Shown in pieces: positions 57,474 through 64,000 of a DNA stretch of 64,000 nt (positions are counted from its first letter, which is position 1; each line of letters starts with the position of its first letter). The translations under genes and the position numbers were made by a program. Source of the stretch: Streptomyces sp. NBC_01210 (lineage in GTDB: Bacteria > Actinomycetota > Actinomycetes > Streptomycetales > Streptomycetaceae); contig NZ_CP108549.1 of assembly GCF_036010325.1 (NCBI RefSeq), positions 8,246,001-8,310,000 of the forward strand, read 5' to 3'. A model generated the notes under the pieces. The model was not told the DNA's origin. It searched no databases and saw nothing but the letters and a program-made list of their open reading frames with translations.

Positions 57474-58184
57474 ATGACGTGCACAGTAGGAACGGTCGAG
57501 CGCATCTGGCGGTATCCGATCAAGTCGACGGGAGGCGAACAGTTGCAGCAAGCGGATGTTGACACCCGCGGTCTCGTCGGCGACCGCCTGTTTGCGGTGC
57601 GCGACAGCAAGGGCAAGTTCGGCTCGGGGAAGAACACCCGACGATTCCGCCGCATGCCCGGCCTGCTGCAGTTGCGTTCCCGCTACCCGGACGGAACGGA
57701 GCAGCCCGAACTGCTGGATCCGCACGGCGTGACCGTTGCGGAGCCGACTGCCTACCTTCGCCGATATCTTGGCCGACACGACGTCGAACTGGCCCGCGAG
57801 GAAGCCATCTCCCACTTCGACCAGCTTCCTCTCAGCATCCTGACCACAGCCACCCTCGACTGGGTGCGCGCGGCCGTACCCGATGTTCCGGTTGACGAGC
57901 GGCGCTTCCGGCCGAATCTCCTGGTGCGGACCCCACCGGGTACCCGTCCGTTCGTCGAGGACGAGTGGTTCGGGTGCAAGGCGTGGATCGGCGGTGCCCT
58001 GCGCGTGGAGTTCGTGCGCTCCAGCGAACGGTGTGTCATGACCAATGAGGCCCAGCAGGATCTGCCTCATTCCCCGCTGGTGCTGCGAGCAATTGCGAAG
58101 GCACATCACGCCCGGCTGGATGCCCTGGCCATAGTGGTGGCGCCCGGCCCGGTGAGTTCCGGGGACGCTGTCGTTCTCATCTGA
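57474..58184 (+). CDS. MOSC-domain protein
   Basis: 236 residues. The N-terminal MOSC barrel begins VGTVERIWRYPIKSTGGEQL and has GLVGDRLFAVRD; the MOSC sulfur-carrier part includes RRFRPNLLVRTP and SERCVMTNEAQQDLP with the conserved cysteine (ERCVMT). Such proteins move sulfur or reduce N-hydroxylated compounds with molybdenum cofactor (mARC-like, YcbX). Full length for the family. Confidence 0.88.
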   Translation: MTCTVGTVERIWRYPIKSTGGEQLQQADVDTRGLVGDRLFAVRDSKGKFGSGKNTRRFRRMPGLLQLRSRYPDGTEQPELLDPHGVTVAEPTAYLRRYLGRHDVELAREEAISHFDQLPLSILTTATLDWVRAAVPDVPVDERRFRPNLLVRTPPGTRPFVEDEWFGCKAWIGGALRVEFVRSSERCVMTNEAQQDLPHSPLVLRAIAKAHHARLDALAIVVAPGPVSSGDAVVLI

Positions 58185-58628
58185 CGAGGCCCATTGCCGC
58201 GCGGCGCACGTCACTTGTCAGTTCCGCACGACGCCAGGCCTGCAAAGTCAGCAACGGTGAGATGGATCTGGGACAGCGAGGGGGCCACGGCGGTGTGATC
58301 GTCGGGCCCCTCGTGTCGCCCTGGTTCAGGAGGCACTGGGCGGCGAGCAGCCCGCCGTACCGCCCAGGCGCGGAGAACCGACACTGGATGGCGACTGAAC
58401 TGAGCGACGGCGGATTCGTATCGGAGAAATGTGCGGCCTTCACCTGGCCGTTGGCGAACGAGAACAAACGCCTCAACAAGCGCCTCAGTGCGGCCAGGGG
58501 CAAGGCACGGTTCGCCGACAAGCGCATCGCCGCGCTCGAAGCACATCGCCGAGCAGCTCGCTCCGCCGATCTCCGACTGACGTCGGATGCGGACCTCACG
58601 CCGCCGGCGCGCGTGTTGAACGGCAGTT
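58185..58628. other. Stretch with a coiled-coil-like gene fragment
   Basis: A plus frame around 58400-58560 reads LANENKRLNKRLSAARGKAR and IAALE, then shifts frame to HIAEQLAPPISD and stop. Protein-like but unrecognised and without a start. Likely a decayed gene. Confidence 0.4.
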
Positions 58629-58970
58629 TCAAACTGTGGGTTGTTGCTGGGTGGCGCAGTGGATGCCGCCGCCGCCTTCGGCGATGGTGTGGATCTCCAG
58701 CTGGACGACCTCGCGGTCGGGGTAGAGGTCGCTGATGAGAGCGGCAGCCTGGTTGTCGGCCTTTCGGTCGCCGAAGCGGGGCATGAGGACGGTGTCGTTG
58801 GCGATGTGGTCGGGCCCGCGGTCGAGAGCTTCGTCGAGTCGGCGGTCCGTACCGGCCGCAACCCGAGCGAGGATGAACCCTGCCAAAATGTTGGTTTCGA
58901 GCCTCTCCAACTCCGCGGCGGTGGTGGGTCGTCGGGCGTCACGGAGGTCTCGTACAACGGTCAGGCCCAT
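58629..58970 (-). CDS. Short chimeric ORF ending in the agmatine deiminase active-site tail
   Basis: 113 residues, ATG with GGGGGA five bases upstream. The last 55 residues (VLMPRFGDRKADNQAAALIS, VVQLEIHTIAEGGGGIHC and TQQQP) match the C-terminus of agmatine deiminases, including the GGGxHC cysteine. The first 50 residues (TTAAELERLETNILAGFILA) do not belong to that family. Complete enzymes have about 350 residues, so it cannot be an active deiminase. It looks like a fusion of two truncated genes. Confidence 0.6.
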   Translation of the reverse strand: MGLTVVRDLRDARRPTTAAELERLETNILAGFILARVAAGTDRRLDEALDRGPDHIANDTVLMPRFGDRKADNQAAALISDLYPDREVVQLEIHTIAEGGGGIHCATQQQPTV

Positions 58971-59183
58971 GGGCTTCCCCCAGCGACTTCACGGGACGTG
59001 GGCGTCTCAGTAGGGCTGAGCCCTTCACGCTGGATGAAGATTCCTCGGACTTGGCAATGCTTCACCCGTGAGGGTGACCTGAGTGAAGGAGTCGCTGGCC
59101 AGGCACCCACGCACAGAGGTTTGTCGTTACGGTGCCGCGATGAACTCCGGAGAACTGACACATGAGTGCCAGGATGACGATCG

Positions 59184-59452
59184 TCAGCGCCCCGCGTGCC
59201 GGAGCCGCCGCTTCCTCCGCACGCTGCCGCGCAACTGCAACGCGATGGCCCGGGTGTAGCCGTGGATCTCCAGCGGGGCGACGAGGTAGCGGTCCTGGGC
59301 CGGTTGGCTGTCCAGGCGGGCGGAATGTCCCAGCAATGGTGGGCGATGAGGATTGCGTCGAAACCCGAGGTTGGGACGTGATCCGGGACGCCGAGCGCGC
59401 CGTCGCCGAGGACCACCTGCACCCGTCCGTGTCCGGTCTCGTGTGACTGAGC
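59184..59452 (-). pseudogene. Frameshifted remnant of a PCMT/FxLD-type methyltransferase
   Basis: The minus frame GRVQVVLGDGALGVPDHVP and ILIAHHCWDIPPAWT matches protein-L-isoaspartate O-methyltransferase-like proteins, including the FxLD-system methyltransferases of lanthipeptide loci. After a frame change it continues QDRYLVAPLEIHGYTRAIAL and stops. The SAM-binding half is missing. Confidence 0.65.
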
Positions 59453-59558
59453 GCCTGAGTTGGTCATTGAGCGCTTCATCTCGCGACTCTGACGCTCAGC
59501 ATCGGTATGCGCCCTCGAGGTCGGAGAAGAGACGCCTCACCAATACGACCTGAAGCCA

Positions 59559-60017
59559 CTACCGCCACGCTCCGTCGCGCATGATGACTCTGCCGCGCAG
59601 TTCCGGCTCACCGCGCCAGGCGAGCACAGTCCTCGGAACCACGCGTATATACAGAAACGGGCCTTTCTCTGTACGCGGGTCCCACCGGAACTTGCCGGCG
59701 AACGCATCCGCGGCGTCCTCCTGCACGTCCCGGTCCGCGAAGCACTCCGCCTGCCCCTGCAGGAGCACCACATCGAAGGTGTCCGGCAGCGCCAGGCGCA
59801 CGCGCGACTCCTTGCGCACGTTACGCGCGGTCACGGAGGTCTCGCCGGTGCACATCCACACCGCCCGCCCGTCCCACCAGAACCACAAAGGCACCTGGTG
59901 CGGGCCGTGATCTGGATGAGCCGTCGACACCCATATATCCCGTTCCCCGTCAAGCCGTTCCTGAGTGTCGCGCCTGCGCTCCAGCACATCACGACGAGCG
60001 ATTCCCGTGGTCTGCAT
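59559..60017 (-). CDS. Pyridoxamine 5'-phosphate oxidase-like flavin/F420 protein
   Basis: 152 residues from ATG 60017. ERDIWVSTAHPDHGPHQVPLWFWWDGRAVWMCTGETSVTARNV is the split-barrel cofactor-binding core, and KGPFLYIRVVPRTVLAWRGEPELRGRVIMRDG its C-terminal half. Uses FMN or F420 on an unknown substrate. The frame extends upstream into Nudix-remnant sequence, which I exclude. Confidence 0.82.
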   Translation of the reverse strand: MQTTGIARRDVLERRRDTQERLDGERDIWVSTAHPDHGPHQVPLWFWWDGRAVWMCTGETSVTARNVRKESRVRLALPDTFDVVLLQGQAECFADRDVQEDAADAFAGKFRWDPRTEKGPFLYIRVVPRTVLAWRGEPELRGRVIMRDGAWR

Positions 60018-60089
60018 GAAAGCCGACCCTAACCAGCACCCCCGAAGTGCGTATGAGGCGCTGGTCCTCATCCCAGCGACCGACAAATA

Positions 60090-60490
60090 CTCAGCCCGGC
60101 GCTCGGGGATGTGGCCAGCTGAGATGCTCAGACTGGCTTCCCGGACTTCGTCGAGGACGTGTGTGGCCGGGTGAAGATGGGCCCGAGGCAGCCCAGCGAG
60201 GCCAGGTCGTGCCATTCCCAACGGTCGAACAGCTTGGGCTCGCGCCGCCGGAGCGTGCCGTACCGGGCGGTGATGGCACGACGGCGGTAACGCGCGGCAC
60301 GCCGTGGCTGTCGTCCAGCATCACGGCCAGCAGTCATGCGTCGTTGGCGTCGGCCAACAGCCTGGTTTCCTCATGCAGTTCGCGGACGGCCGCCGCCTCG
60401 GACGACTCGCCCTCGGTGGTCTTGCCACCGGGCAGCTCCCACATGCCGGTGGTGGAGTGCCCCCGGAAGGACACCGCCGCTGTCGTCGGT
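60090..60490 (-). pseudogene. Broken Nudix half of a methyltransferase-Nudix fusion
   Basis: Minus frame: [20 protein letters not shown] then [20 protein letters not shown] is a complete Nudix box (with Gly to Arg in the last position), closed by TGA. It continues after the stop as LLAVMLDDSHGVPRVTAVV, then in another frame as REPKLFDRWEWHDLASLG. At least one nonsense and two frameshift changes are present. Confidence 0.75.
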
Positions 60491-61123
60491 GACGTCGGCG
60501 AGGGCCCCGGTCTGGGCGTGCGAGCTGGGGGAGTGCTTCTTCACCGGCTCGGTATCGGTGTGGCAGGGCCCGCGCAGGACGAGCACGGCCATGCCGTCCG
60601 CCCCCAGCCGCAGTACCCGTCCCCAGCCGGCCGACAGCAAGCCGATCTCGGACTCGTCCAGCGCGATGTCGCGCTTGTCCTCGGACACGGCATCGGCGAG
60701 GGGAGTGATGACGACAACCGCGCCGCCACGGCGCAGCCGCAGCCCGAGGTCGTGCATGACCCGGGTGCGGTCGCGCAAGAACGGATACGCGAGCCGGAAG
60801 GTGATCAGGTCGTAGCCGTCGTTGCTGAGGTCATCGAGGTCGTCGCGCTCGATGTCCAGGTGCAGAAGCCGCACATCGCCCGGGCAGTCGGCGCCGGCCC
60901 GGGACAGGGCGCTGTCGGCGTAGTCCACCGCATCGACCGTGTACCCCACCGACCTTAGGAATACGGCGAGTTCACCCAGGCCGCAGCCGACATCCAGGGC
61001 CCGGCCACCGTGCGGGGCGGGCACATGCTCGGCGAGCAGGTCCCGTTCGGCATCTCCGAGCTGCCGGAAGCCCTTGCCTTCGGCGTAGTGGTGGTTCCAT
61101 TCGTCCTGCCGTACGTATCCCAA
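60371..61123 (-). CDS. Class I SAM-dependent methyltransferase (intact half of a broken fusion)
   Basis: 250 residues from the TTG at 61123, with AAGGAG seven bases upstream. [41 protein letters not shown] (SAM motif I) and [11 protein letters not shown] form the Rossmann core. The last 55 residues are out-of-frame reading of the Nudix half, so the family's natural continuation is lost near 60490. Actinobacterial relatives are bifunctional methyltransferase/Nudix proteins. The methyltransferase part may still fold. Confidence 0.75.
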   Translation of the reverse strand: MGYVRQDEWNHHYAEGKGFRQLGDAERDLLAEHVPAPHGGRALDVGCGLGELAVFLRSVGYTVDAVDYADSALSRAGADCPGDVRLLHLDIERDDLDDLSNDGYDLITFRLAYPFLRDRTRVMHDLGLRLRRGGAVVVITPLADAVSEDKRDIALDESEIGLLSAGWGRVLRLGADGMAVLVLRGPCHTDTEPVKKHSPSSHAQTGALADVTDDSGGVLPGALHHRHVGAARWQDHRGRVVRGGGRPRTA

Positions 61124-61149
61124 CTGGCTGCTCCTTTGCGCTTGTGGTT

Positions 61150-62544
61150 TTACGAGCGGGGGTTCTTCCGCAGGCGGGCCAGCGTGCGCTGCCCACGTTC
61201 GGCGACCTCGGGGTCTCCATGGGTGTGGCCGTAGCCGAGACCGGACAGCGCGTCGAAGGCCGCTTCGCATTCCATCCGTTCTTCCTCCACGGCGGTGAAC
61301 GGGCGTCCGTATCCGGCCAGGAACGCCTCGCGCAGGTCGGGCCGGCCGTCCCAGACATCGCTGAGCCGCACGAGATCGCGGGTGGCGGTGGCGTACTCGG
61401 CCCGCTCGAAGTCGACGACACTCACCTCGTCGCCGTCCCCGAGGAGCACGTTGCGGTACTGGAGGTCGCCATGGGTGGGCACCAGTTCCGCCGGCCCAAG
61501 CGCGGCATACCTGCGGGCGGTGGCGTGCAGCCGTTCCTCGTCGCCGTCGGCCAGGAACGACCGCGCGACGGCGAGATGCCGCTCCAGCTTGTCCGCCGGG
61601 GACGGCCCCCGCTCAAGCGCGGGCCGCGACGGGGCGCCGTGGTGAAAGTCGGCCGTCAGAGCGCCGAGCCGACGCCGCACCTCCCGCTCGCGAGCGGGAT
61701 CAAGGGACAGACCGTGCAGGCTGCGCCCCTCCAGCGCGGTGATCACGACGGCTCCCTGTTCCGCATCAACAGCCACCAGGCGAGGCGCCCGAGCACCGAG
61801 CGTCCCCACCCACTCCCGATATGCGCCCACTTCACGCTGGTGGAATCGCGCGGAACGGTGCTGCTTGAGAAACCACGTCCCGCCCCCGATGCCGGTCAGC
61901 CGCCACACCCTGCTGCCCTCCCGCAACCACGACGCATAGGCGACAACGGCCAAGCGACCGACGGCCTGCTCGGCGAACGCCCGCAGTCCCGCCTCCAATC
62001 CGGCACCCCGATCCTCGGCTGCGGGCAGAAGCTGGAGCCGGTCGGCGCCCCGGTCGAAGGCGATCGGATCGTCAGGCTGCTGGAAGTGCACGGTCGTGCC
62101 GCCTCCGTGCCGGTAAGCGTCAAGGCCGGCGCGGCAGTAGGCGACCATGTCGTCCGGCAGAGCGTCGAGCGGTACCCAGGACATCTCGCTGCACAGCTGC
62201 GGCTCGCGGATCTCCGGCGTCCCCTGCCAGCGGACAGCTTCCAGGAAGAACCCGATGCGGGCACCGCCGGCCGGGCTGCGGTGGTGGACGGTGACCGCGG
62301 CCCGCACGTCCGCCCGGTCGATGAGCACACCGGTCTCTTCCCGCGCCTCCCGGATCACCGCGTCCACGACGTCCTCGTGCGCTCCGTCGACGTGCCCGGA
62401 CGGCAGGTGCAGCAGCCCGCTGGCGTACACGGATCCGGCTCGGCGGGACAGTAACACCTCGTCCCCGCCGGGGCTGCTGCGGCGCAGGATCAGGTGGACG
62501 TCGACCGGAGCCGCGAATCGGGGCCTTGGTTCAGCTCCGGTCAT
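61150..62544 (-). CDS. Nudix hydrolase fused to an APH-type phosphotransferase
   Basis: 464 residues. The N-terminal Nudix domain has GHVDGAHEDVVDAVIREAREETGV, a complete box. The C-terminal half is an aminoglycoside phosphotransferase-like kinase: TWFLKQHRSARFHQREVGAY, then LVPTHGDLQYRNVLLGD (Brenner motif HGDxxxxN) and VSVVDFERAEYA (DFE). Residues needed by both domains are present. The ATG is at 62544; its upstream neighbour ends inside it. A role in modifying a nucleotide-linked or small hydroxyl substrate is possible, but unknown. Confidence 0.87.
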   Translation of the reverse strand: MTGAEPRPRFAAPVDVHLILRRSSPGGDEVLLSRRAGSVYASGLLHLPSGHVDGAHEDVVDAVIREAREETGVLIDRADVRAAVTVHHRSPAGGARIGFFLEAVRWQGTPEIREPQLCSEMSWVPLDALPDDMVAYCRAGLDAYRHGGGTTVHFQQPDDPIAFDRGADRLQLLPAAEDRGAGLEAGLRAFAEQAVGRLAVVAYASWLREGSRVWRLTGIGGGTWFLKQHRSARFHQREVGAYREWVGTLGARAPRLVAVDAEQGAVVITALEGRSLHGLSLDPAREREVRRRLGALTADFHHGAPSRPALERGPSPADKLERHLAVARSFLADGDEERLHATARRYAALGPAELVPTHGDLQYRNVLLGDGDEVSVVDFERAEYATATRDLVRLSDVWDGRPDLREAFLAGYGRPFTAVEEERMECEAAFDALSGLGYGHTHGDPEVAERGQRTLARLRKNPRS

Positions 62545-62860
62545 CGGCTGAGTCCTTTCGCAGCCGAGCGCGGATGAGGCGACATGAGGCCAGGTTCCCG
62601 CTGTTCTCGGGAGCGGTGATGGTGTCGACCGCGTCGATGCTCGCGCCGTGGTCGCGGACGAGGTGGGCGGCGAAGCGGCCGGCGCCACAGCACAGATCGA
62701 GTGTGCGGACGCCGGTGAGGTCGCCCAGGACCTCTGATCCGGGGCCGTTCTTCCAAAAGCCCCAGTTGACCCGTTCGGCCGCCGGGAGCGGGGTCTGTGC
62801 TCGTAAGTGGTGGGCTCCGTACTCGTGCCAGGTGGATGAGTTGACGGTGTCGGCGTTCAC
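62531..62860 (-). pseudogene. Truncated class I SAM methyltransferase
   Basis: 109 residues from a GTG with GGGAGA upstream: WHEYGAHHLRAQTPLPAAER, then GVRTLDLCCGAGRFAAHLVR (SAM motif I). After DAVDTITAP the sequence leaves the family and stops inside the start of the Nudix-APH gene. Complete relatives have about 250 residues. Confidence 0.65.
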
Positions 62861-62886
62861 GGTGATCTCCCTTCAGATACTGGTGG

Positions 62887-63105
62887 TCATGAGGGCCAGC
62901 CGAGCTGGGTGTAGGCGTGGCCGCGGGCGATGCCGTCGATCGCAGCTCGGGTGTAGCTCACGGTCGGGTGGGGGAGGGCGTGGCGCGGCCACCACTTCCA
63001 CTCGGTGCAGAGGTCGGGCTCCAGCAGCTGCGGCTCGCCGGCCCAACTGCTCGCCATGAAGAAGAGCTGGATCCTGGGTACGGCGCCCTCGGAGTCGAGC
63101 CTGGC
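62887..63105 (-). pseudogene. 3' fragment of a Nudix hydrolase gene
   Basis: The minus frame VPRIQLFFMASSWAGEPQLL, EPDLCTEWKWWPRHALPHPT and AYTQLGWPS is the C-terminal half of short Nudix hydrolases. The Nudix box is missing; upstream the sequence switches abruptly to an MFS gene in another frame. Confidence 0.7.
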
Positions 63106-63274
63106 TCACCGAGGTGCCCGCAACGCTCGCGGCCTGGCCCGTGAGGTAGAGCCGGAAGGCGCGGTGCCGCCACAACGACCGCCCACCGCGCACGCCTCCC
63201 GGCGCGCTCAGAGGGTCATGCGAGGAGGCAGCACCGGCTGGGCGGGACTCCCCGTCCGGCAGAGGGGTCCTCAT
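63106..63274 (-). pseudogene. 5' fragment of an MFS transporter gene
   Basis: ATG 63274 with AAGGAGGAGG upstream, in ATGA overlap with the ABC gene. It reads MRTPLPDGESRPAGAASSHD, then LWRHRAFRLYLTGQAASVAG, the typical first helix of actinobacterial MFS exporters. The family match ends at TSVSQ (about 63108), where the Nudix fragment begins. Confidence 0.7.
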
Positions 63275-64000
63275 ACCTCCTCCTTGTCCGCGGTCGTCGG
63301 GGCGCGGTAGCCCGCTGCCTGAAGGGTGAACATCTCCGCATAGGCGCCGCCGAGGTCCATCAGCTCCCGGTGGGAGCCGGATTCGGTGATCCGGCCGCCG
63401 TCGAAGACGTAGATGCGATCGCACTCCACGACGCTCGCAAGCCGGTGCGAGATGAGCACCGTGATCTGGTCCGCCCTGCGCTTGCCACCCAAGACCGCCT
63501 GGTAGACGGCGTGTTCGGCTTTCGGGTCCATGCTCGCGGTCGGCTCGTCCAGCAGCAGCGCGGGGGCGTTCTTGTACAGGCCGCGGGCGACGGCGATCTT
63601 CGCCCACTGGCCGGCGGACAGTTCCTGTCCGCCGCGGAACCGCTTGGACAGCAGCGCCGCCCAGGTGCCGGGTAGACCGGCGATCACGGTGTCGGCACCG
63701 GAGGCTTCCGCAGCATCCAGGGCCTGCTGCGGATCGGCTCGGGTGAGCGTGCCGCGGGAGATCGTCAGGTTCGCCAGCGCGCTGAAAGGGAAGTGGAGCG
63801 GGTCCTGCAGCACCATCGAGACCCGGGCCTGCAGGGACTCGGCGTCCATGTCCGTCACGTCCACGCCGTCCCACCGCACCGAGCCGGTATCCGGGTCGTA
63901 GAGCCCGGCGATCAGACGCGAACAGGTGCTCTTGCCTGAGCCGTTGCCGCCGACGAACGCGACGGTCTGCCCGGCCTGCAAGGTCATCGACACACGGTCC
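63271..64000 (-). CDS. ABC transporter, C-terminal ATP-binding part, 5' end beyond the window
   Basis: About 243 residues of the nucleotide-binding domain: VAFVGGNGSGKSTCSRLIAG (Walker A), RGGQELSAGQWAKIAVARGL (signature with LSAGQ for LSGGQ), ALLLDEPTASMD (Walker B), ISHRLASV (H-loop). Spacing suits an exporter with a fused membrane domain, as in lanthipeptide-type exporters. Its stop overlaps the truncated MFS gene. Confidence 0.88.
   Translation of the reverse strand, partial: DRVSMTLQAGQTVAFVGGNGSGKSTCSRLIAGLYDPDTGSVRWDGVDVTDMDAESLQARVSMVLQDPLHFPFSALANLTISRGTLTRADPQQALDAAEASGADTVIAGLPGTWAALLSKRFRGGQELSAGQWAKIAVARGLYKNAPALLLDEPTASMDPKAEHAVYQAVLGGKRRADQITVLISHRLASVVECDRIYVFDGGRITESGSHRELMDLGGAYAEMFTLQAAGYRAPTTADKEEV

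Overview
The window is very GC-rich, actinobacterial DNA, almost certainly from a Streptomyces chromosome. The evidence is streptomycete-type families throughout (SpoIIE phosphatases, a SigB/F-class sigma factor, a MEDS-domain anti-sigma protein, PspAB/HtpX, a HelR-type ATPase), frequent GTG starts, and many four-base ATGA or GTGA overlaps between operon genes. All calls come from reading the sequence and recalling protein families; no database search was run.

Layout. 0-1.8 kb: three coupled genes (amidohydrolase, NAD-dependent dehydrogenase, ABM-fold protein). 2.1-5 kb: a 5'-truncated SulP/STAS remnant facing a two-component system. 5.1-7.7 kb: a membrane SpoIIE phosphatase and a conserved hypothetical. 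8-12 kb: a secreted CBM-GH5 cellulase with a strong terminator, a prolyl-aminopeptidase-like hydrolase, a PIG-L deacetylase and a small conserved protein. 12.2-15.5 kb: a tight operon of a quinone reductase and two acyl-CoA dehydrogenases. 15.9-22.9 kb: a Tat-exported PI-PLC-like protein, a regulator remnant, the htpX-pspAB stress pair, a secreted beta-propeller protein and small enzymes. 23.3-27.5 kb: the glycerol operon glpF-glpK-glpD. 27.9-29.3 kb: a diacylglycerol-kinase-like protein.

30-40 kb is a regulatory block: sigma factor, ANTAR/GAF/PAS/SpoIIE phosphatase, 1340-residue HAMP-repeat hybrid kinase, small hydrophobic protein, MEDS anti-sigma kinase and STAS protein. These are parts of partner-switching stress signalling. 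It is followed by a 920-residue ATPase-like/periplasmic-binding fusion, an IS4 remnant, a PadR gene with a perfect 20-bp palindrome in front of an acyl-CoA dehydrogenase, and an ECF sigma/DUF5667 pair.

49.1-53.3 kb holds the most unusual locus: a stand-alone TIR protein translationally coupled to a 1287-residue TIR-like/RecG-type ATPase/NB-ARC/TPR protein that ends in a short amyloid-like repeat. I read it as a candidate STAND-type immune or cell-death system. Next comes a HelR-type RNA polymerase-rescue ATPase with a clear rifamycin-associated element upstream and a decayed glycosyltransferase fragment downstream.

56-63.3 kb is a gene graveyard: remnants of a PCMT-type methyltransferase, an agmatine deiminase, a broken methyltransferase-Nudix fusion, a truncated methyltransferase, and an MFS/Nudix deletion junction. 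Intact LysE, MOSC, PNPOx-like and Nudix-APH genes lie among them. The window ends inside an ABC transporter gene.
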